Positions 35,440 to 45,069 are shown, numbered from the stretch's first letter. The stretch is 64,000 nucleotides of DNA from Polaribacter sp. IC073 (GCF_007997075.1 NZ_VORS01000003.1:248001-312000); one strand, 5' to 3'. Notes: generated from the letters alone by a model not told the origin. Made by a program: numbers and translations.

Positions 35440-36740
35440 AAAAGACAGTAAATATTTTTTGGTTTAGAAGAGATCTAAGATTAGATGACAATGTAGGATT
35501 TTACAATGCCTTAAAAAGTAACACCCCTGTTCTACCTCTTTTTATTTTTGATGAAGAAATACTAAAAAAACTATCGAAAGATGATGCTAGAGTTACTTTT
35601 ATACATGCTACATTGCAAAAAATGCGTGTTATTTTAAAAGAAGAACACAAAAGTAGTCTTGCGATGTTTCATGGAAATCCAAAAGAAATTTATGCTCAAT
35701 TAATAAAAGAATACAACATAGAAACTGTTTTTACAAATAGAGACTATGAGCCTTATGCAAAGGAAAGAGATGAAGGAATTGAGCAATTATTAAATGAAAA
35801 TAATATTGAATTTAAAACATTTAAAGATCAAGTAATTTTTGAAAAGAATGAAGTTGTAAAAAAAGACGGACTACCGTATGTGGTTTACACCCCTTTTATG
35901 AAGGTTTGGAAAGAGAAATTTAAAACCACTCACTTAAACTTTCACTACACAAGTTCATTTTTAAAAAACTTGGTAAAAACCAAAGAATTACCAAATCTAA
36001 GTTTGACTGATATTGGCTTCACAAAATCCAATCAAAAAATAGAAGCTTACACCGTTTCGCCATCACTTATTCAAAATTACGAAGACACCCGTAACTTTCC
36101 GGCACAAGACACCACCTCTAAATTGGGTCCACATTTACGTTTTGGAACTGTTAGCATTCGTAAAATGGTAGAAAAAGCAATTTCTGAAGAAAACGAAATT
36201 TTTTGGCAAGAATTAATCTGGAGAGAGTTTTTCATGCAAATTCTTTGGCATTTTCCTCATACATCTCAACAATCTTTCAAAGCCAAATACGACAGAATTG
36301 AGTGGAGAAATAATGAAGGCGAGTTTAATAAATGGTGCAACGGAGAAACAGGCTATCCTTTTGTTGATGCAGGAATGCGCCAGTTAAATCAAACTGGTTT
36401 TATGCATAACAGGGTTAGAATGCTTGTAGGCAGTTTTTTATGCAAGCACTTATTAATAGATTGGCGCTGGGGAGAAGCCTATTTTGCAGAAAAACTGCAC
36501 GATTATGAAATGGCAAGTAACGTTGGTAATTGGCAATGGGTTGCTGGTTCTGGTGTGGACGCTGCACCTTATTTTAGAATTTTTAATCCAACCACTCAAA
36601 TTAAAAAATTCGACAAAGATTTAGAATACCTTAACAAATGGGTTCCAGATTTTCAAGAACTCACCTACCCTAATGAAATGGTAGACCATAGAGAAGCAAG
36701 AGAAAGATGCTTGCAAGTATACAAGGAAGCTTTAAATTAA
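35436..36740 (+). CDS. phrB: Class I CPD photolyase
   Basis: Repairs cyclobutane pyrimidine dimers with blue light through FADH-. The 434-residue protein has the antenna domain (NIFWFRRDLRLDDNVGFYNAL) and a canonical FAD domain: GPHLRFGTVSIRKM, LIWREFFMQILWHFP, MASNVGNWQWVAGSG with the N5-facing Asn and electron-chain Trp, and DAAPYFRIFNP. It is the last gene of the second block; its ATG overlaps the SRPBCC stop. This is the most orthodox of the four family members here. Confidence 0.95.
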   Translation: MKKTVNIFWFRRDLRLDDNVGFYNALKSNTPVLPLFIFDEEILKKLSKDDARVTFIHATLQKMRVILKEEHKSSLAMFHGNPKEIYAQLIKEYNIETVFTNRDYEPYAKERDEGIEQLLNENNIEFKTFKDQVIFEKNEVVKKDGLPYVVYTPFMKVWKEKFKTTHLNFHYTSSFLKNLVKTKELPNLSLTDIGFTKSNQKIEAYTVSPSLIQNYEDTRNFPAQDTTSKLGPHLRFGTVSIRKMVEKAISEENEIFWQELIWREFFMQILWHFPHTSQQSFKAKYDRIEWRNNEGEFNKWCNGETGYPFVDAGMRQLNQTGFMHNRVRMLVGSFLCKHLLIDWRWGEAYFAEKLHDYEMASNVGNWQWVAGSGVDAAPYFRIFNPTTQIKKFDKDLEYLNKWVPDFQELTYPNEMVDHREARERCLQVYKEALN

Positions 36741-36879
36741 TAAAAGGTCTAGTTCTCTTATTATACTCAATAAAAACAACAAATACCAGAAGTTTACGTT
36801 ATACATATACAAGTTAGAAAAATTACAATTAGGTGATTTTCTACCGATCTTATGTTCTTATGTTCTTATTTCTTGACGA

Positions 36880-36911
36880 AAAAAGCTTCGATTTTAAGTG
36901 AAGCTTTTTTT
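36880..36911 (+). terminator. Intrinsic terminator after the light-response island
   Basis: AAAAAGCTTC (36880-36889) pairs with GAAGCTTTTT (36900-36909) across a 10-nt loop and runs into more T. It lies 139 bp after the phrB stop. The gap before it has a doubled TTATGTTC word and no reading frame of note. Confidence 0.8.
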
Positions 36912-36934
36912 ATGAAAAAAAAATCATTTTTAGT

Positions 36935-36965
36935 TTGGCTGTCTTCTTATTTTGTGTTTAATTTG
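36935..36965 (+). promoter_or_regulatory. Candidate promoter of tRNA-Thr
   Basis: TTG (36935-36937) and TTAATTTG (36958-36965; one mismatch to TAnnTTTG) are separated by 20 bp, 16 bp before the tRNA. Weaker than the tRNA-Pro promoter. Confidence 0.4.
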
Positions 36966-36981
36966 CGCACCGAAAACAAAA

Positions 36982-37055
36982 GCCGATGTAGCTCAGCTGG
37001 CTAGAGCAGCTGATTTGTAATCAGCAGGTCGTGGGTTCGAGTCCCTCCATCGGCT
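36982..37055 (+). tRNA. tRNA-Thr (anticodon TGT)
   Basis: Acceptor GCCGATG pairs with CATCGGC. The anticodon stem GCTGA/TCAGC encloses the loop TTTGTAA with anticodon TGT, and the T arm has GGTTCGAGTCC. Discriminator T. The CCA end is not encoded, unlike in the tRNA-Pro of this window. Confidence 0.97.
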
Positions 37056-37064
37056 CAATTTCTT

Positions 37065-37097
37065 AAAAGTCTCAAAATTAATTTTTTGAGACTTTTT
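37065..37097 (+). terminator. Intrinsic terminator after tRNA-Thr
   Basis: A 13-bp perfect inverted repeat, AAAAGTCTCAAAA / TTTTGAGACTTTT, with a 6-nt loop and a T-rich end directly downstream of the tRNA. Confidence 0.88.
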
Positions 37098-37223
37098 TAT
37101 TGGTATCAAACAGAAAAGTTCTTTACCAATTCTTTCTTTTATATCCACCAAAACACCTACAAAAAGTAGTCTAAATTGGTTATATTGCCGTACATCATTC
37201 CTTATGATTAAAAATAAATAATT

Positions 37224-38225
37224 ATGAAACTTAAAGTTGGTTTATTAGGTGGTGGTTCTTGGGGGACTACTGTTGCTTCATTAACTGCAAAAAATAGCGA
37301 AACAACTCTTTGGGCAAGAAATGCAGCAACAGTAAAAGAGATAAATGAACTTAATTCTAACACAAAATACTTACCAAACGGCAAACTTCATAAAGGTTTA
37401 AAAGCTTCAAACTCTATAAAAGAAACGGTAGAAAATGCAGATGTAATTGTTATGGGAATACCGTCACAACACTTTAGAGCCGTTTTATTGGAAGCAAAGC
37501 CATACATAAGACCTTGGGTTCCTATTGTTAGTTTAGCAAAAGGATTAGAAACTGCAACCAAAATGAGAATGACAGAAATAATTGAAGAGATTATGCCTGG
37601 GCATCCTGCAGGAGTTCTTACAGGACCTAATCTTGCCAAAGAAATTATTTCTGGTAAAGCCGCAGCAGCTGTAATTTCTATGGTTGATAAAACCATTGCA
37701 AAAAAACTACAAACTGTTTTTAGTTCTGGCTTATTTCGAGTGTATACAAATACAGATGTAACTGGAAGTGAATTAGGCGGAGCTTTAAAAAATGTAATGG
37801 CAATTGCATGCGGAATGGGAGATGGCGCCAATGCAGGAGACAATACACGTTCTGCTTTAATTACAAGAGGTCTTTCTGAACTCACACGTTTAGGAACAGC
37901 AATGGGTGGAAAAAACAGAACTTTTGCCGGTTTAACTGGTTTAGGAGATTTAGTCGCTACCTGTTCTAGTTCTAAAAGTAGAAACCACCATGTTGGCTTT
38001 GAACTAGGTAAAGGAAAAAAACTAGAAACTATTATAGGCAATATGAATGAAGTTGCAGAAGGTGTAAAAACAACTAAAGTAGTGGTACAATTAGCTGAAG
38101 ATTATAATGTTGACATGCCTATTACAAGAGAAGTTTACAAAGTTCTCTATGAAGGAAGTACTGTATTTAATGCTTTTAAAAATTTAATTACTCACGAGGT
38201 AGGTTCTGAAAAAGAACCCGGATAG
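37224..38225 (+). CDS. gpsA: NAD(P)H-dependent glycerol-3-phosphate dehydrogenase
   Basis: GpsA reduces dihydroxyacetone phosphate to sn-glycerol 3-phosphate for phospholipid synthesis. The 333-residue protein has the nucleotide motif GLLGGGSWGTTVASL, the substrate-site LTGPNLAKEII and GSELGGALKNVMAIACGM with the catalytic Lys. Normal length; 71 bp before udk on the same strand. Confidence 0.96.
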   Translation: MKLKVGLLGGGSWGTTVASLTAKNSETTLWARNAATVKEINELNSNTKYLPNGKLHKGLKASNSIKETVENADVIVMGIPSQHFRAVLLEAKPYIRPWVPIVSLAKGLETATKMRMTEIIEEIMPGHPAGVLTGPNLAKEIISGKAAAAVISMVDKTIAKKLQTVFSSGLFRVYTNTDVTGSELGGALKNVMAIACGMGDGANAGDNTRSALITRGLSELTRLGTAMGGKNRTFAGLTGLGDLVATCSSSKSRNHHVGFELGKGKKLETIIGNMNEVAEGVKTTKVVVQLAEDYNVDMPITREVYKVLYEGSTVFNAFKNLITHEVGSEKEPG

Positions 38226-38295
38226 TCTTTAAATTTACATTTTTATAATATCTTTACTCATTTATGCGAATTTTTTATCAAAATTATATTTTTTT

Positions 38296-38901
38296 ATGTT
38301 AATTATTGGAATTGCGGGAGGAACGGGAAGTGGAAAAACAACCGTTGTAAATCAAATTATTAAACAATTACCAACGGATGAAGTTTGTGTAATTTCTCAA
38401 GACTCTTATTATAATGCAACAGATAATTTGCCTTATGAAGAAAGAGCCAAAATTAATTTTGATCATCCAAGAGCGATCGATTTTGAATTACTGATAAAGC
38501 ATTTAAAAGTTTTAAAATCTGGAAAAGCAATCAACCAGCCAGTATATTCTTTTGTAACTCATAACAGAACAAAAGATACGGTAAAAACACACCCAAGAAA
38601 AGTAGTGATTGTTGAAGGAATTTTAATTTTTAATAATAAAGAATTAAGAGATTTATTTGATATTAAAATATTTGTGCATGCAGAAACAGATGAACGCTTA
38701 ATTAGAAGATTAAAAAGAGACATTTCTGAAAGAGGAAGAGATATAGATGAAGTTTTAAACAGGTATCAAACAACCTTAAAACCAATGCATCAACAATTTA
38801 TAGAGCCAACAAAGAATTTTGCAGATTTAATTATACCTAATGACAGGTTTAACACCGTTGCCATAGATATTGTTAGAACTGTTATTAATGAACGTTTGTA
38901 A
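38296..38901 (+). CDS. udk: Uridine kinase
   Basis: Phosphorylates uridine and cytidine in pyrimidine salvage. The 201-residue protein has the P-loop GIAGGTGSGKTTV, the DSYY motif (SQDSYYNATDNLPYEERAK split), the FDHPRAIDFELL substrate segment and the RRLKRDISERGRD lid. Start ATG 38296. It is followed after 2 bp by the DivIC/FtsB-like gene, an order conserved in Flavobacteriaceae. Confidence 0.95.
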   Translation: MLIIGIAGGTGSGKTTVVNQIIKQLPTDEVCVISQDSYYNATDNLPYEERAKINFDHPRAIDFELLIKHLKVLKSGKAINQPVYSFVTHNRTKDTVKTHPRKVVIVEGILIFNNKELRDLFDIKIFVHAETDERLIRRLKRDISERGRDIDEVLNRYQTTLKPMHQQFIEPTKNFADLIIPNDRFNTVAIDIVRTVINERL

Positions 38902-38903
38902 GC

Positions 38904-39218
38904 ATGTCTTTTAACAACCTAAAAAATAATAGCGTCTTTAAAATTTTAACAAATATTTTTGTCTTAATTTTTATTCCATTTTTAATATGGATGTTATTTT
39001 TTGATGACAACTCTTATCTAATTCATAGAAAATTTAACCAAGAAATAGAAGATCTAGAAAATACCATTTCTTTTTATAAAATTAAAATTAAAGAAGACCA
39101 AGCTACTATTAAAAAGTTAGATGATTCTCTACAATTAGAACGTTTTGCAAGAGAACAGTATTTAATGAAAAAAGAAAACGAAGATATTTATATTATAGAA
39201 TTTGATACCATAAAATAA
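38904..39218 (+). CDS. FtsB/DivIC-like septum formation protein
   Basis: The 104-residue bitopic protein has a short cytoplasmic N-terminus, one transmembrane helix (about 14-31, FVLIFIPFLIWMLFF) and a periplasmic coiled coil (about 42-80), followed by FAREQYLMKKENEDIYIIEF, the C-terminal signature of FtsB/DivIC. It would act with FtsL and FtsQ at the divisome. Its stop overlaps the ATG of the next gene by one base (TAATG). Confidence 0.88.
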   Translation: MSFNNLKNNSVFKILTNIFVLIFIPFLIWMLFFDDNSYLIHRKFNQEIEDLENTISFYKIKIKEDQATIKKLDDSLQLERFAREQYLMKKENEDIYIIEFDTIK

Positions 39219-40570
39219 TGAGTAAATTTCTGTTTAGTGAATTTGAAGGAACAACACCAACTGCTTGGAAACAAAAAATTCAAGTAGACTTAAAAGGTGC
39301 TGACTATAATGAAACACTATTATGGACAACGAATGAGGGAATTACTGTAAAACCTTTTTACACCAAAGATGATAGAACCCATAACAAAATAAAAGTTCCA
39401 AAAAAGGCTTTTAAAATTTGTCAGACCATAATTATTTCTGATGAAAAGAGCGCGAACACTTTAACTACAGATGCTTTGAACAGAGGCGCAACTGCAATTC
39501 AATTCATAGCAAAAAAGAAATTTGATTATACCATTCTATTAGACACAATAGATCTAACCTCTTTAACCATATACTTTAAATTTGAGTTTTTAGATGATGA
39601 GTTTATCAGTAAACTATCAAAATACATAAACTCTAATACGTGCTTTTTTCAAATAGATATTTTAGGAAATCTTGCCGAAGTTGGCAATTGGTTTGTCAAT
39701 TTAAAAGAAGATTATAGAAAATTAGAAAACATAGTAGCAGCTGCAGAAAACTCCATTTCTGTTTCAGGAGATTTATACCAAAATGCGGGTGCTAATATGG
39801 TGCAGCAATTGGCATACACACTAGCCCATGCGAATGAATACTTAAATCATTTTGGTGCAGAAAATGCACCTAAAATTCACTTTCAATTTTCTGTAGGAAG
39901 TAATTATTTTCATGAGATAGCAAAATTAAATGCTTTTCGCCTTTTATGGGACGCCCTCTTAAAGGAATATGGTGTTAAAGATCTTGAAGCGCATCTTTTT
40001 GTGCAACCTTCTGCAAGAAATAAAACGATTTACGATTATAATGTAAATATGTTAAGAACTACTTCTGAATGTATGAGTGCTATTTTAGGCGGCTCAAACA
40101 CAGTTGCTAATATTTCTTATGATAAGATCTATGCAGAGAGCACCGATTTTGGCGAACGAATTTCTAGAAATCAACTCTTAATATTGCAACAAGAAAGTGG
40201 TTTTAAAAAGGCACAAAACATTGCTGAAGGAAGTTATTATATAGAATCTCTTACAGAGCAAATGGCAGAAAAAGCCTTAATTATATTCAAACAGATCGAA
40301 AAAGGTGGTGGCTTCTTAAAACAATTAAAAGAAGGCAACATTCAAAGAAAAATAAAAGAAAACACGGCAAAGGAAGAAGAACAATTTCATAAAAATGAAT
40401 TGATCTTATTAGGTACTAATTTACAACCTAATAAAGAAAATTTCATGAAAGAAAGCTTAGAATTAGATCCTTTTGTTAAGCAAAGAAATATAAAAACATT
40501 ATTTCCACCGATCAATAGAAAACGTCTGTCTGAAAATATTGAAAAGCAAAGGTTAAAGAATGAAAGTTAA
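39218..40570 (+). CDS. mutA: Methylmalonyl-CoA mutase, small (beta) subunit
   Basis: Non-catalytic partner of MutB in the interconversion of succinyl-CoA and methylmalonyl-CoA. The 450-residue protein has the TIM-barrel part (LFSEFEGTTPTAWKQKIQVDLKGADYNETL; HFQFSVGSNYFHEIAKLNAFRLLWDAL; VNMLRTTSECMSAILGG) but ends without the C-terminal B12-like domain found in the longer actinobacterial MutA. B12 ligands are absent, as expected for the small subunit. Separated from mutB by one small gene. Confidence 0.92.
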   Translation: MSKFLFSEFEGTTPTAWKQKIQVDLKGADYNETLLWTTNEGITVKPFYTKDDRTHNKIKVPKKAFKICQTIIISDEKSANTLTTDALNRGATAIQFIAKKKFDYTILLDTIDLTSLTIYFKFEFLDDEFISKLSKYINSNTCFFQIDILGNLAEVGNWFVNLKEDYRKLENIVAAAENSISVSGDLYQNAGANMVQQLAYTLAHANEYLNHFGAENAPKIHFQFSVGSNYFHEIAKLNAFRLLWDALLKEYGVKDLEAHLFVQPSARNKTIYDYNVNMLRTTSECMSAILGGSNTVANISYDKIYAESTDFGERISRNQLLILQQESGFKKAQNIAEGSYYIESLTEQMAEKALIIFKQIEKGGGFLKQLKEGNIQRKIKENTAKEEEQFHKNELILLGTNLQPNKENFMKESLELDPFVKQRNIKTLFPPINRKRLSENIEKQRLKNES

Positions 40571-40589
40571 TTTATACTAAATAGATAAC

Positions 40590-40910
40590 GTGGTTAAAAC
40601 TCATGAGATTATAGCGTATCAGAAAAAACAGGAAGAGTTAAAAAAAGAAACCAAAAAAATTAAAGAGACAACACCTAGTTATATAGTAGGCTTTGTTTTT
40701 ATAATGTTCTTAACTGTTTTTGCAATAGAAAGTAAAGTATACAGCTACTTTGGTGGAACTCTAAATTTCATCTCAGTTAGCGTATTATTTACGCTATTTA
40801 CTGGTCTGCTCTATTTTTATGTGAGTCAAAAAAGAATTAAAGAGAAAAAAAAATTATCTAAAGATATTCAGTCAAAATTATATCATTTAATGAAACTAGA
40901 AAATGAGTAG
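40590..40910 (+). CDS. Small two-helix membrane protein between mutA and mutB
   Basis: A 106-residue reading frame with a GTG start at 40590. It has a charged N-terminal helix (about 8-28), two hydrophobic helices ([18 protein letters not shown] and [19 protein letters not shown]) and a charged C-terminus. It overlaps mutB by 8 bp, so coupling to mutB translation is likely. I do not recognise a function. A link to the mutase is positional only. Confidence 0.72.
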   Translation: MVKTHEIIAYQKKQEELKKETKKIKETTPSYIVGFVFIMFLTVFAIESKVYSYFGGTLNFISVSVLFTLFTGLLYFYVSQKRIKEKKKLSKDIQSKLYHLMKLENE

Positions 40911-42966
40911 AAAATCTATAGAAAACATATCACTTTCTAATAAGAACAAAACGTCAAAAGAATCATTTCTTCATGAAGATTTTGTTGCAGGAATTGCACC
41001 CAATTTAAGGGGACCATATGCTACAATGTACGTTAGAAGACCTTGGACCATTAGACAATATGCAGGTTTTTCTACTGCACAAGAAAGCAATGCCTTTTAC
41101 AAAAGAAACTTAGAAGCGGGTCAAAAAGGTCTTTCTGTTGCTTTTGATTTGGCAACGCATAGAGGTTATGATTCAGATCATGAACGTGTGCAGGGAGATG
41201 TGGGTAAAGCGGGTGTTGCTATAGATTCTGTGGAAGACATGAAGGTTTTGTTTGATGAAATTCCGTTAGACAAAATGTCTGTTTCTATGACTATGAATGG
41301 TGCAGTTTTACCCATTTTAGCTTTTTATATTGTTGCTGCAGAAGAGCAAGGTGTTTCTCTAAAAGAGCTTTCAGGTACTATTCAAAATGATATTTTAAAG
41401 GAGTTTATGGTACGAAACACGTACATTTATCCTCCTGCTCCTTCTATGAAAATTATTGCCGATATTTTTAAATATACCAGTAGTAAAATGCCTAAATTTA
41501 ATTCGATTTCTATTTCTGGTTATCACATGCAAGAAGCAGGTGCAACTGCAGAAATTGAATTGGCATACACACTTGCAGACGGTTTAGAATATCTAAAAAA
41601 GGGAATTGATGCAGGAATGGATATTGATTCTTTTGCACCAAGATTGTCTTTTTTTTGGGCCATAGGAATGAATCATTTTACAGAAATCGCAAAATTGAGG
41701 GCCGCAAGAATGCTGTGGGCTAAAATTGTAAAAAAATTCAATCCAAAAAATCAAAAATCTTTAGCTTTAAGAACACATTCGCAAACAAGTGGTTGGTCTT
41801 TAACAGCACAAGATCCTTTTAACAATGTTGCAAGAACAACCATTGAAGCCATGGCTGCTGCTTTTGGTGGTACCCAAAGTTTGCACACAAATGCGCTAGA
41901 TGAAGCAATTGCTTTGCCTACAGATTTTTCTGCAAGAATTGCCAGAAATACACAAATTTACTTGCAAGAAGAAACGCATATAACTAAAACAGTAGATCCT
42001 TGGGCAGGAAGTTATCAATTAGAAAAGCTAACGGAAGATATTGCGAATAAAGCCTGGGAACTGATGCAAGAGGTTGCCGAATTAGGTGGAATGACAAAAG
42101 CAATTGAAAAAGGAATTCCGAAAATGAGAATTGAAGAAGCTGCTGCAAAAAAACAAGCAAAGATAGATAGCGGTCAAGATATTATTGTTGGAGTAAATAA
42201 ATATCAACTAGAAAAAGAAGATCCTTTACATATTTTAGAAGTTGACAATGAAGCGGTTCGCAATTCTCAAATTGAAAGATTGCATGCATTAAAAACGAAT
42301 AGAAATAATACGGAAGTGCAAAAATCTTTAACCGCTTTAACAAAAGCAGCAAAATCTGGCAAAGAGAATTTATTAGACTTGGCTGTAGAAGCAGCAAGAA
42401 ACAGAGCCACTTTAGGTGAAATATCTGATGCTCTCGAAGTTGAATTTGGCAGACATAAAGCCGTTCATAAAACCATATCTGGCGTGTACAGTAAAGAAAT
42501 AAAGGAAGACCCATTATTTAAAAAAGCAAAGGATTTAGCAAACGACTTTGCTAAATTAGAAGGAAGACGTCCAAGAATTATGATCGCAAAGTTAGGGCAA
42601 GATGGTCATGACAGAGGTGCAAAAGTAGTTGCAACAGGATATGCAGATTTAGGCTTTGATGTAGATATTGGGCCACTTTTTCAAACTCCTATAGAAGCAA
42701 CAAAACAAGCTGTAGAAAATGACGTTCATATTCTAGGAATTTCTTCTTTAGCTGCAGGGCATAAAACATTAGTTCCGCAAGTTATTGCAGCTTTAAAAGA
42801 ATACGATAGAGAAGATATTATGGTAATTGTTGGTGGCGTTATTCCTGCACAAGATTATCAATTTTTATTTGATGCAGGCGCTGTTGGTGTTTTTGGTCCT
42901 GGAACAAAAATTGCACAAGCTGCCATAGATATGTTAACGATCTTAATTGATAGTGTTGTAGAATAA
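40903..42966 (+). CDS. mutB: Methylmalonyl-CoA mutase, catalytic (alpha) subunit
   Basis: Adenosylcobalamin-dependent isomerase linking propionate/odd-chain metabolism to succinyl-CoA. The 687-residue protein has the TIM barrel ([20 protein letters not shown] with the substrate-site Tyr/Arg) and a C-terminal B12 domain from about 550 with the DxHxxG ligand motif [12 protein letters not shown], where H569 coordinates cobalt. Full length. It closes the unit that starts at gpsA/udk and is followed by a very strong hairpin. Confidence 0.97.
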   Translation: MSRKSIENISLSNKNKTSKESFLHEDFVAGIAPNLRGPYATMYVRRPWTIRQYAGFSTAQESNAFYKRNLEAGQKGLSVAFDLATHRGYDSDHERVQGDVGKAGVAIDSVEDMKVLFDEIPLDKMSVSMTMNGAVLPILAFYIVAAEEQGVSLKELSGTIQNDILKEFMVRNTYIYPPAPSMKIIADIFKYTSSKMPKFNSISISGYHMQEAGATAEIELAYTLADGLEYLKKGIDAGMDIDSFAPRLSFFWAIGMNHFTEIAKLRAARMLWAKIVKKFNPKNQKSLALRTHSQTSGWSLTAQDPFNNVARTTIEAMAAAFGGTQSLHTNALDEAIALPTDFSARIARNTQIYLQEETHITKTVDPWAGSYQLEKLTEDIANKAWELMQEVAELGGMTKAIEKGIPKMRIEEAAAKKQAKIDSGQDIIVGVNKYQLEKEDPLHILEVDNEAVRNSQIERLHALKTNRNNTEVQKSLTALTKAAKSGKENLLDLAVEAARNRATLGEISDALEVEFGRHKAVHKTISGVYSKEIKEDPLFKKAKDLANDFAKLEGRRPRIMIAKLGQDGHDRGAKVVATGYADLGFDVDIGPLFQTPIEATKQAVENDVHILGISSLAAGHKTLVPQVIAALKEYDREDIMVIVGGVIPAQDYQFLFDAGAVGVFGPGTKIAQAAIDMLTILIDSVVE

Positions 42967-42978
42967 TTTCTCAACTAT

Positions 42979-43020
42979 TTCTGTAAAGAGAAACTTCTAT
43001 GCAAGTTTCTCTTTACAGAA
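42979..43020. terminator. Strong bidirectional terminator
   Basis: An 18-bp perfect inverted repeat (42979-42996 with 43003-43020; arm core CTGTAAAGAGAAACTT) around a 6-nt loop, between mutB and the converging small gene at 43025. A T-run (43028-43036) follows on the plus strand. Confidence 0.88.
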
Positions 43021-43024
43021 TAGA

Positions 43025-43372
43025 TTACTTTTTTTTATTATGAAACATAATATTTTCAGATTCTGAGAAGTTTTCTTCAGGAATTTTGTTGAAAAATTCC
43101 AATGTTTCCGTCTCATTTGTATTTCCATAAGGCATTAAAATTGTTCCTTTCGTTCCATCTTTGGTTTCGATAACATATAATATAGACATGTCGGAGGGAT
43201 TGCTATCTCCTTCGTATCTATGTTTTGCAACTACTTTAATTCCGAATGGTGTGTACCCAATATCAGATTCGTTTTCAATTAAAATATCATTTCGAACTCT
43301 ATAACTATTTGTATAGCCTTCCGCTTCATATTTTCTTATAAAATCTAATTCGTTTGTGCTTTCGTTGTTCAT
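43025..43372 (-). CDS. Uncharacterised small protein
   Basis: Read from ATG 43372 it has 115 residues (MNNESTNELDFIRKYEAEGY...). A longer version from 43462 would add 30 residues that look like non-coding translation. The core YRYEGDSNPSDMSILYVIETKDGTKGTILMPYG-like pattern (in pieces: HRYEGDSNPSDMSILYVIE; GTKGTILMPYG) resembles short Bacteroidota proteins often mislabelled phosphoribosylpyrophosphate synthetase (recollection). It is too short for that enzyme. Soluble, no cysteines. Function unknown. Confidence 0.65.
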   Translation of the reverse strand: MNNESTNELDFIRKYEAEGYTNSYRVRNDILIENESDIGYTPFGIKVVAKHRYEGDSNPSDMSILYVIETKDGTKGTILMPYGNTNETETLEFFNKIPEENFSESENIMFHNKKK

Positions 43373-43519
43373 AATGTGAGTTTTAAATTCAATACAATCT
43401 ACCCTTATTATTCCTTCTGTTTTGTCGCTATCGATGTTAATACGGACGCAAATAGAACGCACTTCTTATTTGAGTTAACTTTTAGCTTATTAACGATAAT
43501 CTTAAGTGTTATAATTACC

Positions 43520-43527
43520 TAACTTTG
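43520..43527 (+). promoter_or_regulatory. Candidate -7 box before the GH3 gene
   Basis: TAACTTTG matches TAnnTTTG exactly and lies 18 bp before the ATG at 43546. A matching TTG at 17-19 bp is not present. It overlaps a TTG codon (43525) that could otherwise be read as an upstream start, which favours ATG 43546. Confidence 0.45.
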
Positions 43528-43545
43528 TTAAAAAACAATAAGATC

Positions 43546-45069
43546 ATGGCTATTTTAGGAAATATCATCAAAGGAATTATCAATTTAACAGATACGCTTT
43601 CTTCAGAAACAAATCATATAGAAGCACAGAAAGAGGTTTTAAAAGACTTATTAGAATCTGCAAAGGACACTCAGTTTGGTGAAGCTTATCATTTTAAAAC
43701 AACGCTTCTTAGTGATGATCTGCAATCTTCTTTTGCAAAGGAAGTTCCTTATTTTGATTATAATTCACTTCATGAAAAATGGTGGTGCAAAATTCATAAT
43801 GGAGAAGAAAATGTTACTTGGGCTGGCAATCCTTCTTATTTTGCTTTAAGCTCTGGAACAACAGGAAAAACGAGTAAAAAGATTCCTGTAACAGATGAAA
43901 TGATTGCTGCCATTAGAAGTTCTGGTATCAAACAAGTTACTTCATTAAATAATTTTGATTTGCCTGCAGATTTTTTCGAAAAAGATATTATGATGTTGGG
44001 AAGTTCTACAGATCTTGCTGAGAAAGACGATCATTTAGAAGGAGAAATTAGCGGAATTAGCGCAAGTAACATTCCTTTTTGGTTTAAAGGATATTATAAA
44101 CCTGGTGAGGAAATTTCAAAAATTGAAGATTGGGACGAACGTGTACAACACATTGCAGAAAATGCCAAAACGTGGGACATTGGCGCTTTAAGCGGAATTC
44201 CTGCTTGGATAGAATTGATGATGCAGAAAGTTATTGAATTCCATAATTTAGAGAATATTCATGAAATTTGGCCAAATTTAAAAGTCTACACTTCTGGTGG
44301 TGTTGCTTTTGGACCTTATGAAAAAAGCTTCAAAGCACTTTTGGGTAAATCCGTAACTGTAATTGATACCTATTTAGCCTCTGAAGGGTACATTGCTACG
44401 CAGGTAAGACCAGAAACAGACGCCATGCAATTAAATACCAAAAATGGTATTTATTTTGAATTTGTTCCAATGAACCCCGATTATATAAAGGAAGATGGTT
44501 CTATCAAACAAAATGCACCTTCATTAACACTAGAACAAGTAAAAACCAATACAGATTATATTTTAATTATAAGTACCGTTAGTGGTGCTTGGAGATATTT
44601 GATTGGAGATACAATTGAATTCACGGATGTAGAAAGAGCCGAAATTAAAATTACAGGACGTACAAAATTCTTTTTAAACACCGTTGGTTCTCAATTATCT
44701 GTCAATAAAATGGATGATGCCATTAGACATCTAGAAGAAAAATTTTCTACCCAAATTACAGAATACACCATTTGTGCAAAAAGATTTGATGATGGTGAGT
44801 TTTATCACTCTTGGTATTTAGGGTCAGAAATGAAGGAAACTAATGAAAGCATTATAACAGCATTAGATACTTTTCTTAAAGAGGCTAATAAAAATTATAA
44901 AGTTGCTAGGAGTAAAGCTTTAAAAGGCGTAAAAGTTACTGTAATTCCTGTTGAAAAATTCCATGATTGGAATGATAGTAACAAGAAAAAAGGCGGTCAA
45001 GTAAAAATGGAACGCGTGATGAAAGAGGATAAATTTGCAGATTGGGAAGATTTTGTAAATAAAAAGTAG
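43546..45069 (+). CDS. GH3-family acyl-adenylate-forming protein
   Basis: The 507-residue protein resembles the GH3 (auxin-responsive) branch of the ANL superfamily, which links carboxylic acids to amino acids or amines. Seen are a phosphate-loop-like FALSSGTTGKTSKKIPVTDEM, the ATP-site YLASEGYIATQ, and the hinge/C-terminal region WRYLIGDTIEF, KITGRTKFFLNTVG. The substrate in bacteria is unknown. Start ATG 43546, giving MAILGNIIKG. Stands alone between terminators. Confidence 0.87.
   Translation: MAILGNIIKGIINLTDTLSSETNHIEAQKEVLKDLLESAKDTQFGEAYHFKTTLLSDDLQSSFAKEVPYFDYNSLHEKWWCKIHNGEENVTWAGNPSYFALSSGTTGKTSKKIPVTDEMIAAIRSSGIKQVTSLNNFDLPADFFEKDIMMLGSSTDLAEKDDHLEGEISGISASNIPFWFKGYYKPGEEISKIEDWDERVQHIAENAKTWDIGALSGIPAWIELMMQKVIEFHNLENIHEIWPNLKVYTSGGVAFGPYEKSFKALLGKSVTVIDTYLASEGYIATQVRPETDAMQLNTKNGIYFEFVPMNPDYIKEDGSIKQNAPSLTLEQVKTNTDYILIISTVSGAWRYLIGDTIEFTDVERAEIKITGRTKFFLNTVGSQLSVNKMDDAIRHLEEKFSTQITEYTICAKRFDDGEFYHSWYLGSEMKETNESIITALDTFLKEANKNYKVARSKALKGVKVTVIPVEKFHDWNDSNKKKGGQVKMERVMKEDKFADWEDFVNKK

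Noticed and set aside
22610-36740. Genomic island acquired recently by transfer
   Set aside because: Base composition and codon use look like the flanks, no integrase is present, and the tRNA-Thr at one side has no visible duplicated 3' end at the other side.
37388-38041. 217-codon minus-strand frame inside gpsA
   Set aside because: Long but fully antisense to gpsA, with no recognisable motif and composition typical of a reversed reading frame.
42182-42514. 110-codon minus-strand frame inside mutB
   Set aside because: Antisense to the mutB linker region, with Leu/Cys-rich low-quality translation and no family match.
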